A model generated the notes under the pieces. The model ran no database searches and was not told the origin of the DNA. It saw nothing but the letters and a program-made list of their open reading frames with translations. A stretch of DNA of 64,000 bases from Longispora sp040681875 (GTDB taxonomy: Bacteria > Actinomycetota > Actinomycetes > Mycobacteriales > Micromonosporaceae). Both the position numbers and the translations under genes were made by a program. The DNA is taken from assembly GCF_040681875.1 (NCBI RefSeq), contig NZ_JBFAZP010000003.1, positions 682,001 through 746,000 on the forward strand, written 5' to 3'. Below are positions 1-9,007 of the stretch, one piece after another. Each line of letters opens with the position of its first letter. The first letter of the stretch is position 1.

Positions 1-2
1 CG

Positions 3-383
3 GTCGGGCATGACCCGCACGATGCGGTGACCGTCGCCGTGGACGCGGGCGCCGAGCCGGGCGAGACCGTCGCGATGGCCGCTGTCGGGACCGGGTATGC
101 CGTCGCCGTGGCCACGTTCGGGACAGGGCATGCCGTGGCGGTGGCCGGGGACGCGGCCCGGGCGGTCGCGATCGTCGGCCTGGGCGTGGGGCTCGACCCG
201 ATGAGCGTGTGTCTGGCGATCCTCACCGCACTCATCCTGTTGCTCGTCCTCGCCGTCACCTCCCGGCTCGCGCGGACCGCCGACGCCGCGACGCTCGTCA
301 GCCCCGAGAACGCGGGCTCCAGTCGGGGGCCGCCGAAGCCCCGGGGGCTACTCCTCGCCGATCTCTCGGTACTGCGGATATAG
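3..383 (+). CDS. DUF6153 family membrane protein, C-terminal part
   Basis: The reading frame is open from the left edge, so the true start lies outside the window. The visible part has an Ala/Val-rich low-complexity stretch, then one hydrophobic helix (CLAILTALILLLVLAV) and a tail ending in LLADLSVLRI, an ending I associate with DUF6153 proteins of actinomycetes. These are small His-rich membrane proteins of unknown function that often sit next to a DUF305 gene, as happens here 79 bp downstream. The family call rests on the tail and the neighbour. Confidence 0.55.
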   Translation, partial: VGHDPHDAVTVAVDAGAEPGETVAMAAVGTGYAVAVATFGTGHAVAVAGDAARAVAIVGLGVGLDPMSVCLAILTALILLLVLAVTSRLARTADAATLVSPENAGSSRGPPKPRGLLLADLSVLRI

Positions 384-462
384 GACCCGTCTGCCCGGCG
401 GCCACGACAGGCCGTCACAGACAGTCCACTCTCCCGTAGTACCGAACCGAGAAGGCTGAGTC

Positions 463-1071
463 ATGAAGAGCACCACCACCCCGAGCCGCGCGTTCCTCGC
501 CGGCGTCGGCACCCTCGCCGTCCTCGCGTTCGCCGCCGGCTGCGGCGGGGACGCGATGGGCGGCATGGACCACGGCGCCCGGCCGGGCGCGACCGGCTCC
601 GTGGCCGGCGCGACGTTCAACGACGCCGACGTGGCGTTCGCGCAGATGATGGCCCCCCACCACGAGCAGGCCGTCACGATGGCCGGCCTGGCCGAGACCC
701 GGGTCGGCGACCCGGAACTGAAGAAGGTCGCGGCGGCGATCAAGGCCGCGCAGGCCCCGGAGATCACCACGATGACCGGCTGGTTGACCGCGTGGCAGCG
801 GCCGACGACGGCCCCCGGCGGACACGACATGGGCGGCATGCCGGGCATGCTCGCTCCGCAGGAGCTGGCCGCGTTGTCGGCCGCGTCCGGGGTCGCGTTC
901 GACCGGCTGTTCGCGAAGGGGATGATCGCCCACCACAACGGAGCGGTCGCCATGGCCAGGGACGAGCAGGCCAAGGGGGTCAACGCCGAGGCGAAGGCCC
1001 TGGCGGCCACGATCGAGAAGGCGCAGGCGGCGGAGATCGCCACCCTCCAGAAGATCCTCGACCGGCTCTGA
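463..1071 (+). CDS. DUF305 domain lipoprotein
   Basis: A 202-residue exported protein. The N-terminus has a basic start, a hydrophobic stretch and a lipobox-like AAGC at about residues 25-28, so it is probably lipid-anchored on the outer face of the membrane. The DUF305 domain has two ferritin-like helical halves, each with a double-His motif (MMAPHHEQAV and MIAHHNGAV). Met/His-rich segments (GGMDHG, HDMGGMPGM) suggest copper or silver binding. Function in the family is unproven; a role in extracytoplasmic metal handling is an inference. A strong hairpin follows the stop codon. Confidence 0.88.
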   Translation: MKSTTTPSRAFLAGVGTLAVLAFAAGCGGDAMGGMDHGARPGATGSVAGATFNDADVAFAQMMAPHHEQAVTMAGLAETRVGDPELKKVAAAIKAAQAPEITTMTGWLTAWQRPTTAPGGHDMGGMPGMLAPQELAALSAASGVAFDRLFAKGMIAHHNGAVAMARDEQAKGVNAEAKALAATIEKAQAAEIATLQKILDRL

Positions 1072-1080
1072 CCCCGAAAA

Positions 1081-1113
1081 GCTCACCCCGGAGGCGGGTA
1101 CTCCGGGGTGAGC
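1081..1113 (+). terminator. Rho-independent-like hairpin after the DUF305 gene
   Basis: A perfect 13-bp inverted repeat (GCTCACCCCGGAG at 1081-1093 with its complement at 1101-1113) around a 7-base loop starts 9 bases after the stop codon. There is no U-tract, which is usual for actinomycete terminators. Confidence 0.8.
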
Positions 1114-1252
1114 CCCACCCCTTGTCGGTGTGCGGTGGACCACGCGTCCGGGCGAGGGTTATCCCTCGCTGTCAGGCTGTGGCGGGCATATCGCGACACG
1201 CGTGCCAATGAGCCATTGACGGTGATGTAAGCGTCCCGTAACGTCCCCTTCC

Positions 1253-1783
1253 GTGACCTTCGTATACCGCCTAGGAGCGGGCATACTGGGCGCGCTCTTC
1301 GTGGTGTACGCCGTCCTGTGCGCACCCGGCGCGCACGTCGAGGCTGACCTCCCCCATCCGGGGTCCAGCGCCGTGTCCACCCCGGTCACGACGTCCGCCG
1401 ACATCACCTCCTCCGTCGGCACGCCGTCCACCACCGTCTCCGGCATCGTCGGGTCCGGCACAGGGTCCGGCAGCGCGGCCTCCGGCGTTCGGTCCCCCGG
1501 CGGCGTGTCCGTCGGGGGCACCACCGGCGCCGTGGTCGCCCGGGGCGGGCCGCACGACCACGTACCCGTCGGGCATCACCACGCCCCGCACAGCTGCGGC
1601 GCGGCAGCCGTCGTCGCCGTCACCGCCGTGGCGCACAACCTCGCCCCCTGGCTCGTCGCGGCACCGGTCGCGATGGCGGTGGCCGACGGCCCGGCCGTCC
1701 GGCGGTGCGGCGCGGCGGTCCGCGACCACCGGATCCGGCACCGACCCTCCCCCCTCGCGCTCGGCTGCGTGTCGCGGACGTGA
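1253..1783 (+). CDS. Hypothetical exported or membrane protein with a His-rich segment
   Basis: A 176-residue protein starting with GTG. It has an N-terminal hydrophobic segment (residues about 5-22), a long Ser/Thr/Gly/Val-rich low-complexity linker, a His cluster (HDHVPVGHHHAPHSC), a second Ala/Val-rich hydrophobic stretch and a basic tail. I do not recognise the family. The layout recalls DUF6153 proteins and the neighbours suggest a metal-related envelope role, but this is weak. A TTGACG at 1216-1221 could be a -35 element, with no convincing -10. Confidence 0.5.
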   Translation: MTFVYRLGAGILGALFVVYAVLCAPGAHVEADLPHPGSSAVSTPVTTSADITSSVGTPSTTVSGIVGSGTGSGSAASGVRSPGGVSVGGTTGAVVARGGPHDHVPVGHHHAPHSCGAAAVVAVTAVAHNLAPWLVAAPVAMAVADGPAVRRCGAAVRDHRIRHRPSPLALGCVSRT

Positions 1784-1862
1784 CACGGCCCGGGGCGGCC
1801 GTGCGCCGTGCCCGCCGTCGTCCGCGCGTCCGTTGCGAGTTCTGGGGAAGGTCGTCCTTGTC

Positions 1863-3014
1863 ATGAGCACAGTGGAAGCAGTGCCGCCTGTCGGCGGGAT
1901 CGTCACGGGTACCGCCTGCCGGTCGTTGACCGAGCTGGTCGGCAACACGCCCGTGTTGTGGGTGCCGGAGTTCCGGGCCGGCACCGGTCGGGGGTTCTGG
2001 GCCAAGTTGGAGGGGCACAACCCCGGCGGGATCAAGGACCGGCCGGGCATGCACATGGTCGCCCGGGCCCGCGAGCGCGGCGAACTGGCGCCCGGCCAGC
2101 CGATCGTCGAGTCGACCAGCGGCACCCTCGGACTGGGACTGGCCCTGGCGGGCATCGTCCACGACCACCCGGTCACCCTCGTGGCCGACCCGGGGATGGA
2201 ACCCCTGATGCGGCACCTGCTGCGCGCGTACGGGGCCACCGTGGACATCGTCACCGAACCGCACCCGACCGGGGGCTGGCAGCAGGCGCGCCGCGACCGG
2301 GTCCGCGAGCACCTGGCGGCGCACCCGGGGGCGTACTGCCCCGACCAGTACCACAATCCGGACAACGTCGCCGGGTACGAGGCGCTGGCCCTGGAACTCG
2401 TCGGCCAGCTCGGCCGGATCGACACCCTGGTGTGCAGCGTCGGTACCGGCGGGCACAGCGCCGGCATCTCCCGGGTGCTGCGCCGGTACTTCCCGGACCT
2501 GCGCCTCGTCGGCGTCGACACGGTCGGCTCGACCATTTTCGGCCAGCCCGCGCGCGGCCGGCTGATGCGGGGCCTGGGCAGCAGCATCTACCCGCGCAAC
2601 GTCGCCTACCCCGACTTCGCGGAGGTGCACTGGGTGGCGCCCGCCGAGGCCGTGTGGACCTGCCGGCACCTCGCGGCGACCCGGCGGGAGACGGGCGGCT
2701 GGAGCGTCGGCGCGGTCGGGCTGGTCGCCGACTGGCTGGCCCGGACCCGGCCGCCCCACGAGCGGATCGTGGCCGTCTTCCCCGACGGGCCGCAGCGCTA
2801 CTGGGACACGATCTACAACGACGAGTACGCGGCCGGGCACGGCCTGCTCGGCGTCGTACCGGCGACGGAGCCCGAGGAGATCGCGCATCCCGGCGACCGG
2901 GAGGTGACCCGGTGGACGCGGTGCGCCGCCGTGGTGGACCCGGTGGGCGACCCGCGACTCGGCGCCGCCGACGCGTGGCCACCGGCCCCCGTCGCGGCGC
3001 CGGGTGGGCCGTGA
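1863..3014 (+). CDS. PLP-dependent cysteine synthase family enzyme
   Basis: A 383-residue fold-type II PLP enzyme. It opens with LTELVGNTPVLWVPEF, typical of cysteine synthase/cystathionine beta-synthase proteins, and the PLP lysine is K58 in NPGGIKDR. STSGTLG replaces the usual substrate loop, and VCSVGTGGHSAG is the phosphate-binding glycine loop. The C-terminal part (FPDGPQRYWDTIYNDEY) resembles the tail of the mycobacterial cysteine desulfhydrase Cds1. It may make or break a beta-substituted alanine; the substrate is not known. I chose the ATG at 1863 over an upstream TTG because the family motif starts close behind it. Its stop overlaps the next start (GTGA), so it opens a three-gene operon. 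Confidence 0.82.
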   Translation: MSTVEAVPPVGGIVTGTACRSLTELVGNTPVLWVPEFRAGTGRGFWAKLEGHNPGGIKDRPGMHMVARARERGELAPGQPIVESTSGTLGLGLALAGIVHDHPVTLVADPGMEPLMRHLLRAYGATVDIVTEPHPTGGWQQARRDRVREHLAAHPGAYCPDQYHNPDNVAGYEALALELVGQLGRIDTLVCSVGTGGHSAGISRVLRRYFPDLRLVGVDTVGSTIFGQPARGRLMRGLGSSIYPRNVAYPDFAEVHWVAPAEAVWTCRHLAATRRETGGWSVGAVGLVADWLARTRPPHERIVAVFPDGPQRYWDTIYNDEYAAGHGLLGVVPATEPEEIAHPGDREVTRWTRCAAVVDPVGDPRLGAADAWPPAPVAAPGGP

Positions 3015-4273
3015 CGGGGACCTGGCGGCAGGTGCGGTCGTTCGACCGGTGCGTCACGCTGCTGCTGGTCAACCAGTTCGGCATCAACCTGGGCTTCTAC
3101 ATGCTCATGCCGTTCCTCGCCAACCACCTGTCCTCGGGGCTCGGCATGGCGGCGTGGACCGTCGGCCTGGTACTGGGCGTGCGCACCCTCAGCCAGCAGG
3201 GCATGTTCCTCGTCGGGGGCATGCTCGCCGACCGGTACGGCTACAAGGCGATGATCGTCGCCGGCCTGGTGCTGCGGACCGTCGGCTTCGCCCTGCTCGG
3301 CTTCGGGGACACGTTGACGCCGCTGCTGGTGGCCTCGGTGCTCACCGGCCTGGCCGGGGCCCTGTTCAACCCGTCGGTCCGGGCCTACGTGGCCGCCGGG
3401 GCCGGTGACCGCCGGGTCGAGGCGTTCGCCCTGTTCAACGTGTTCTACCAGGCCGGCATGCTCGCGGGGCCGCTGGTCGGCCTCGCCCTCGTCCTCGGGG
3501 ACTTCCGGCTCGTCTGTCTCGGCGCGGCCCTGGTGTTCGCCGCCCTGACCGTCGCGCAGGTGTGCTTCCTGCCGTCGAGGGCCGGCGAGGAGTCCAACCC
3601 CGACCGGGCGACCGGCTGGGTGGGGATCAGGGCGGACGCGCGCCAGGTACTCGGAAACCGGCCCTTCCTGTTGTTCTCCGTGGCCATGATCGGCTCCTAC
3701 GTGCTGTCCTCGCAGATCTACCTCGCCCTGCCCCTGCAGGCGGCGCACGTCCTCGGGCCGGCGGCCGGGGACCTCGGTTCCAGCGGATTGTTCGCGCTGT
3801 CCGCGGTGGTGGCGGTCGCCGGACAGGTCCGGATCACGGCCTGGGCCCGGCGGCGGATGACGTCCGCGCGGGCCCTGATCCTCGGGCTGGCGCTGATGGG
3901 CGCGGCGTTCGTGCCCCTCGCGGCGACCGCGCACCTGTCCGAGGCGTGGGCGGTGGTCCCGCTGCTCACCGCCACGGTGGTGCTGACCCTGGGCACCGTC
4001 GTGGCGTACCCGTTCGAGATGGACACCATCGTCGCCCTCGCCCGGGACCGGCTCGTCGCCACCCACTACGGGCTCTACAACACCCTGGCCGGCATCGGCA
4101 TCACCCTCGGCAACCTCGGCACCGGGGCCCTCTGGGGCGCCGCCGAACACTGGCGGCTGCCGGCCCTGCCCTGGGTCGCGCTGATCGTCACCGGCGTCGG
4201 CTGCACCGCCGCCGTCGGGGCACTCGCCACGACCATCCGTCCCCCTGTCCCGAGCGGAGCCACCACCCGATGA
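3011..4273 (+). CDS. MFS transporter (DHA1/MdtH-like exporter)
   Basis: A 420-residue membrane protein with about 12 hydrophobic helices. The MFS motif A lies between helices 2 and 3 (GGMLADRYGYKAM). The GTG start shares bases with the preceding stop codon, and its own stop overlaps the next ATG (ATGA), so all three genes are co-translated. Position between two PLP enzymes of amino acid metabolism suggests export of an amino acid or an amino-acid-derived product, which is an inference. The open frame continues upstream of 3011 but is antisense-free shadow inside the preceding gene. Confidence 0.85.
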   Translation: MTGTWRQVRSFDRCVTLLLVNQFGINLGFYMLMPFLANHLSSGLGMAAWTVGLVLGVRTLSQQGMFLVGGMLADRYGYKAMIVAGLVLRTVGFALLGFGDTLTPLLVASVLTGLAGALFNPSVRAYVAAGAGDRRVEAFALFNVFYQAGMLAGPLVGLALVLGDFRLVCLGAALVFAALTVAQVCFLPSRAGEESNPDRATGWVGIRADARQVLGNRPFLLFSVAMIGSYVLSSQIYLALPLQAAHVLGPAAGDLGSSGLFALSAVVAVAGQVRITAWARRRMTSARALILGLALMGAAFVPLAATAHLSEAWAVVPLLTATVVLTLGTVVAYPFEMDTIVALARDRLVATHYGLYNTLAGIGITLGNLGTGALWGAAEHWRLPALPWVALIVTGVGCTAAVGALATTIRPPVPSGATTR

Positions 4274-5256
4274 GCGTCAGCATCACCGCCGACCACGTCC
4301 ACGCCGCCGCCCGCCGCCTGCACGGCGTCGCGCACCGCACCCCGGTGGCGACCTCGCGCACCCTCGACGGACGGGTCGGCGCCGAGGTGTTCGTCAAGTG
4401 CGAGAACCTCCAGCGCACCGGGTCGTTCAAGTTCCGGGGCGCGTACAACGCGATCGCCCGGCTCGGGCCCGGGGCGCTGCGGCACGGGGTCGTGGCGTTC
4501 TCCAGCGGCAACCACGCCCAGGCGGTGGCCCTGGCGGCGGCCATGGTCGGCACCCGCGCGGTGCTCGTGATGCCCACCGACACCCCGGAACTGAAGCTGC
4601 TGGCCGCCCAGGACCACGGCGCGGAGGTCGTGACGTTCGACCGGTACACCGAGGACCGGTTCGCGATCACCGCGCGGCTCGCCGCCGAACGGCACCTCAC
4701 GGTCATCCCGCCGTACGACCATCCCGACGTGATCGCCGGGGCCGGCAGCACGGCCGTGGAACTCCTCGACCAGGTCGGCGAGCTCGACGCCCTCGTCCTG
4801 CCCCTCGGGGGCGGCGGCCAGCTCGCCGGCTGCGCCACCCTCGTCAAGGCGCTGGCCCCGGGGATCCGGGTCATCGGGGTGGAGTCGCTGGCCGGGAACA
4901 AGAACCGCAGATCCCTCGACGCCGGTACGCCCGTGCGGATCCACGTGCCGCGCACCATCGCCGACGGGGTGACGGGCGAGGTCACCGGGGAGCTGACGTT
5001 CCCGATCATCCGGGCGCTCGCCGACGACGTGACCTCGGTCGACGACGTGGAGATCCTGGTGGCCATGGGATTCCTGTTCGACCGGATGAAACTGGTCGCC
5101 GAGCCCACCGGGGCGCTCGGGGTCGCGGCCCTGCTCGCCGGGAAGGTGCCGCTGGCGGGGCGGCGGATCGGCGTGGTGATCTCCGGGGGGAACGTGGGGG
5201 TCGACCGGTTCTGCGAGCTGCTGGGGAGGCCGCGCGCGGCCCGCGTACCCCTCTGA
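4270..5256 (+). CDS. Threonine/serine dehydratase-like PLP enzyme
   Basis: A 328-residue fold-type II PLP enzyme of the threonine ammonia-lyase/serine racemase group. K54 in GSFKFRGA is the PLP lysine, SSGNHAQ is the substrate-binding loop, and LPLGGGGQLAG is the phosphate loop. It has no C-terminal ACT regulatory domain, so it fits catabolic dehydratases, serine racemases or hydroxyaspartate dehydratases rather than biosynthetic IlvA. It is the last gene of the operon with the cysteine-synthase-like enzyme and the MFS protein. The true substrate cannot be told from sequence. Confidence 0.82.
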   Translation: MSVSITADHVHAAARRLHGVAHRTPVATSRTLDGRVGAEVFVKCENLQRTGSFKFRGAYNAIARLGPGALRHGVVAFSSGNHAQAVALAAAMVGTRAVLVMPTDTPELKLLAAQDHGAEVVTFDRYTEDRFAITARLAAERHLTVIPPYDHPDVIAGAGSTAVELLDQVGELDALVLPLGGGGQLAGCATLVKALAPGIRVIGVESLAGNKNRRSLDAGTPVRIHVPRTIADGVTGEVTGELTFPIIRALADDVTSVDDVEILVAMGFLFDRMKLVAEPTGALGVAALLAGKVPLAGRRIGVVISGGNVGVDRFCELLGRPRAARVPL

Positions 5257-5403
5257 TGGGTCTTTCCGGGGTGTTCCGTCGCCACCGAGGATGGGGGCCC
5301 GCTGATCGCCTGCCGTCGTGGCGGGCGGTCGGCCCCGGGTGCCCGCGCGTGTCGTAGGTCTGTCGTAGGGTCGGGAGGACTGCCGCCCAGCCTGGAGGAA
5401 GCG

Positions 5404-5832
5404 ATGTCCGGGACGCCCTCGATCGCCGTCCGCACCGTGAATCTCGACTGCCCCGACGCCGGGGCGATGGCCCGGTTCTACGGCGGCCTCCTCGGCTGGG
5501 AGCCCACCTACGTCGAACCGGACTGGGTGCTGATGCGCGATCCGGGCGGCGGCACCGGGCTGTCGTTCCAGGCGACCGGCGGCTACCAGCGCCCGACGTG
5601 GCCCGAGGAACCCGACCGGCAGCAGAAGATGATCCACCTGGATCTGCGCGTGACCCCGCCCGGAGCGGAAACCGACGAGGGGTACTCCGACGAGGACGGC
5701 CAGGCCGCCCTGGAGCACGCGGTCCGGCTCGCCCTGTCGGTGGGCGGCACGTTGGCCGAGCCGCAGGGGCGGGCCGATCTGCGGGTGGTCCTCGACCCCG
5801 CCGGGCATCCGCTGTGCCTGTTCCTGCACTGA
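5404..5832 (+). CDS. VOC family protein
   Basis: A 142-residue glyoxalase/bleomycin-resistance fold protein. It begins with a typical betaalphabeta unit (VRTVNLDCPDAGAMARFYGGLLGW) and ends with DPAGHPLCLF, the usual closing strand. The start is supported by GGAGGAA just upstream. Enzymatic activity and ligand are unknown. Confidence 0.8.
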   Translation: MSGTPSIAVRTVNLDCPDAGAMARFYGGLLGWEPTYVEPDWVLMRDPGGGTGLSFQATGGYQRPTWPEEPDRQQKMIHLDLRVTPPGAETDEGYSDEDGQAALEHAVRLALSVGGTLAEPQGRADLRVVLDPAGHPLCLFLH

Positions 5833-5938
5833 CGGCGGGACGGCTCCGGGCCCGCACACGACGCCGGACGCCCCCTCATGCCCAGGGGCGACGGCGCGAC
5901 GGGGCGCTTCGATGCCGGGCTCGGCGCCCGGGCGGCGG

Positions 5939-6169
5939 TTAGCGGAGGCTGATCACCTGGTAGACGCCGATGCCGGCGGGGACCAGCATCGCGAGGATCG
6001 CCAGGATCACCCCGATCCGCACGACCGTCCTCCGCCAGCCGGAGGTCCGGGACAGGCCGCTGGCGATCTTGCCGGCCTGTTCGATCTCGCCCAGCGGGGT
6101 CAGCGCGCTGTTCCGCGTCTGGGGCAGACCCGGGTACCCGTGGGCGGCGCCTGGCTGCTTCTCGTCCAT
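5939..6169 (-). CDS. Small single-pass membrane protein, hypothetical
   Basis: A 76-residue protein with a hydrophilic N-terminal half and one clear transmembrane helix (IGVILAILAMLVPAGIGVYQV, residues about 52-72) preceded by RR. I do not recognise the family. It is supported by the composition break between soluble and membrane halves. Confidence 0.5.
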   Translation of the reverse strand: MDEKQPGAAHGYPGLPQTRNSALTPLGEIEQAGKIASGLSRTSGWRRTVVRIGVILAILAMLVPAGIGVYQVISLR

Positions 6170-6202
6170 GTTTCCGAGTATGCGCCTCTGTGTGCCCGGA
6201 AG

Positions 6203-6790
6203 GGTCGCCTGTGCGCGCGGGGGTCAAGAAGACCTCGGCGCCCCCCGACCATTCGAAAGGGGGTCGCCTGCGCGCGGGGGGTCAAGGGTCATGTCGGCCT
6301 CCGGCACCGGGTCGACGTGCGGACCGCCTCCGCGCCTCCGCGCGCGGGGCGCCGGGGAAGGCCGTCGCCGCATTCCGCCGCCTGCCCGATCCGCGCCTGC
6401 ACGCGCGGGGCGCCGGGCCACGTGGCCCGCTCCCACCGTGTCGATGGCACTACGCGCCTGTGCGCGGGGCGCCGGGGCGGCTGAGGGGTAACCCCGTGTC
6501 CCCGACGCCCCTGCGTGCCCGGAAGGCTCGCGTGCGCGGGGAGCAGGGGTCACATGTCGACCTCCGGCACTGGGTCGAGGCGCGAGCCGCCGGCGCGCCT
6601 GCGCGCGGGGCGGCTGAGCTGCTCATCACGTGCGGCCTCGTCGTCCTCTTTGCGCGCCTGCGCGCGCGGGGCGGCTGAGCTTCTTCGTGCTTCACGCTCG
6701 GGGTTGAAGGATGCGCGCCTGCGCGCGCGGGGCGGCTGAGGGGCAAACGTGTCGCCCTGGTCCGCGCCTCAGCGCGCGGGGCGTCGGGGC
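6203..6790. repeat. Degenerate GC-rich hairpin repeat array, about 10 units
   Basis: The 850 bases between 6170 and 7021 hold no convincing gene. Instead, a core resembling GCGCCTGCGCGCGCGGGGCG recurs, with its GCCT at about 6207, 6266, 6334, 6395, 6456, 6597, 6656, 6717 and 6766, plus a decayed copy near 6530. Spacing is mostly 59-68 bases. The best three copies (6597, 6656, 6717) share GGGGCGGCTGAG. Each core can fold, CGCC pairing with GGCG. Two of the inter-repeat stretches (about 6284-6325 and 6546-6591) resemble each other, so the array grew partly by block duplication. It looks like a REP/BIME-type array rather than CRISPR. From 6791 to 7021 I see only further G-rich decay and the YciI leader. 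Confidence 0.7.
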
Positions 6791-7021
6791 GTCGGGGCAC
6801 GGGGCACGGTAGTCGACGCTTGCCTGGGCGGACTCGCTAGCCCGCGCGTGCCTGGGGCATCGGGCCACCCGGCCGGCAGGCCACCGGGGCGCCGGGGCGC
6901 CGGAATGGCTGGTCACAGGGTCGCGAAAGAAATTTCGGCTGTCGTGTCGATCCTGGGCGGCGCCGTTCGACCTGGTAGTGAGAAGGTCGGGAGACGACCT
7001 ACGAGAACAGGGAGAACGACG

Positions 7022-7441
7022 ATGACCAAGTACATGTTGATCATGCGGGGCACGGACGAGTCCATGGCGAAGATGATGGAGACGCCGTTCGAGGAGATGC
7101 TCAACACGATCGGCCGGTTCAACGAGGAGCTGATCAAGGCCGGCGTCCTCGTCGCGGCGGAGGGCCTGGACGACCCGTCGCAGGGCGTGGTGGTCGACCA
7201 CAGCGGGGAGACCCCGGTGGTCACCGACGGGCCGTACGGGGAGACGAAGGAGCTGTTCGGAGGCTTCTACCTGCTCGACGTCGCCACCAAGGAGGAGGCG
7301 GTCGAGTGGGCCAAGCGGATCCCGGCCTTCCCCGGCACGAAGACCGAGATCCGCCGGGTACCGAGCATCGACGAGTTCCCGCAGGACAACGAGTGGATCA
7401 TCAAGGAGCGGGCGTGGCGCGAGCGGACCGGTCAGCTCTGA
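7022..7441 (+). CDS. YciI-like DGPF domain protein
   Basis: A 139-residue protein of the YCII/DGPF family. It starts MTKYMLIMRG and carries VTDGPYGETKELFGGFYLL, the signature DGPF region. GGGAG stands before the ATG. Its stop overlaps the start of the sigma factor gene (TGATG). DGPF proteins are conserved partners of ECF42 sigma factors; their biochemical role is not settled. Confidence 0.9.
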   Translation: MTKYMLIMRGTDESMAKMMETPFEEMLNTIGRFNEELIKAGVLVAAEGLDDPSQGVVVDHSGETPVVTDGPYGETKELFGGFYLLDVATKEEAVEWAKRIPAFPGTKTEIRRVPSIDEFPQDNEWIIKERAWRERTGQL

Positions 7442-8745
7442 TGCCCGACGCCGTGGGCGGCCCGCCGAGCGCCGAGTCGGCGCGGCGGGCCGTCGAGGCG
7501 GTGTGGCGGATCGAGTCGGCGCGGATCGTCGGCGCGCTGGCCCGCTACACCGGGGACTTCGCACTCGCCGAGGACGTCGCGCAGGAGGCGGTGGCCGAGG
7601 CCCTGGTCACCTGGTCGCGGGAGGGCGCGCCGGCGAGCCCGGTGGGCTGGCTGCTCGCGACCGCGCGGCGGCGGGCCATCGACGGGTTCCGCCGCCGGTC
7701 GGCGCTCGACGAGCGGTACGCCCTGCTCGCCGGGCAGCTCGGCGAGGGTGGGGCGACGTCGGGCGTCGTGACCCCGCCGGATCCGTCGGCCGACCTGCCG
7801 TGGGATCCGGACCGGGTCGACGACGACGTCCTCGCGCTGATGTTCGTGGCCTGCCATCCGGTACTGTCCCCCGAGGCCCGCGTCGCCCTGACGCTGCGGG
7901 TGGTCGGCGGCCTGGGCAGCGAGGAGATCGCGCGCGCGTTCCTGGTGCCCGTGCCGACCGTGCAGGCGCGGATCACCCGCGCGAAGAAGACGATCGCCGC
8001 CGCGCGGGTACCGTTCGAGCTGCCGCCCGCCGGGGAGCGTCGCGAGCGGCTCGGCGGGGTCCTGAGCGTGCTGTACGTGATCTTCACGGAGGGCTCGACG
8101 GCGACGGCGGGCGACCGCCTGCTGCGCACCGACCTGGCGTACGAGGCGATCCGGCTGGCCCGGATGCTGGCCGCGTTGCAGCCGGACGAGCCGGAGGTGT
8201 CCGGGCTGCTCGCCCTGTTCGAGCTGACGGCCGCGCGCTTCCCCGCCCGGACCGGCCCCGACGGCGAGGCGGTGCTGCTGGAGGACCAGGACCGGCGGCG
8301 GTGGGACCGGTCCGCGATCCGCCGGGGGCTGGCCGCGATCACCCGGGCCACGGCGGTCGGGCGCGGCCTGGGCCCGTACGGGCTGCAGGCGGCGATCGCG
8401 GCCTGCCACGCGACGGCGGCCTCGGTGCCGGAGACCGACTGGGAGCGGATCGTGCTCCTCTACGAGGCGCTGGGCCGGGTGGCGCCCTCGCCGGTCGTCG
8501 AGCTGAACCGGGCCGTGGCGGTCGCGATGGCGCACGGGCCGGGGCCGGCGCTGGACATGGTGGACGAGCTGGTGGCCACGGACCGGCTGGCGGGGTCGTA
8601 CCTGCTGCCGAGTGTGCGGGGCGAGCTGCTCTCCCGGCTGGGGCGGACCGGCGAGGCCCGGGCGGAGCTGGAGCTCGCGGCGCGGCTGTGCGGCAACGCG
8701 CGGGAGCGGGCGGTGCTGCTGCGCAAGGCGGCGGCGCTCGGGTGA
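7441..8745 (+). CDS. ECF42-type sigma factor with C-terminal TPR-like domain
   Basis: A 434-residue protein. The N-terminal third has sigma region 2 (LARYTGDFALAEDVAQEAVAEAL) and region 4 (LTLRVVGGLGSEEIARAFLV, VPTVQARITRAKK). The remaining 230 residues are helical repeats typical of the ECF42 group, which has this long C-terminal extension instead of a cognate anti-sigma factor. Overlap with the DGPF gene matches the known ECF42 context. The target promoters cannot be told here. Confidence 0.9.
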   Translation: MPDAVGGPPSAESARRAVEAVWRIESARIVGALARYTGDFALAEDVAQEAVAEALVTWSREGAPASPVGWLLATARRRAIDGFRRRSALDERYALLAGQLGEGGATSGVVTPPDPSADLPWDPDRVDDDVLALMFVACHPVLSPEARVALTLRVVGGLGSEEIARAFLVPVPTVQARITRAKKTIAAARVPFELPPAGERRERLGGVLSVLYVIFTEGSTATAGDRLLRTDLAYEAIRLARMLAALQPDEPEVSGLLALFELTAARFPARTGPDGEAVLLEDQDRRRWDRSAIRRGLAAITRATAVGRGLGPYGLQAAIAACHATAASVPETDWERIVLLYEALGRVAPSPVVELNRAVAVAMAHGPGPALDMVDELVATDRLAGSYLLPSVRGELLSRLGRTGEARAELELAARLCGNARERAVLLRKAAALG

Positions 8746-9007
8746 CGGTACCCCTCAGATCATGGTTCGTGGGCTCCGCGCGGAACTCCCGGCAGCGCCC
8801 ACTTGTGCCGAAACAGAGGCGCAACCTGGTGTCCTGTAAGGGTTTTGGTGCGGTCACCGTTGGCGTGCGTCTATTCCCCGGCGGGCGTGAGATCAATCAC
8901 GATCTTGAAGAGGTCGGTCCACTGTGCACCCGGCTTTTCATGATCAACACTGGGATGGTTCCACGAGGCCACGCCTCGCTCCACCAACCTGGGGGTAGGA
9001 AATTCCG

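Noticed and set aside
1808..3010. Upstream extension of the MFS reading frame
   Set aside because: It lies wholly inside the cysteine-synthase-like gene in another frame; the GTG at 3011 with a GTGA overlap explains the true start.
6203..6790. CRISPR array
   Set aside because: The period is close to 60 bases, but repeats are degenerate, unequal in spacing, and two of the inter-repeat stretches are duplicated. No cas gene lies in the window.
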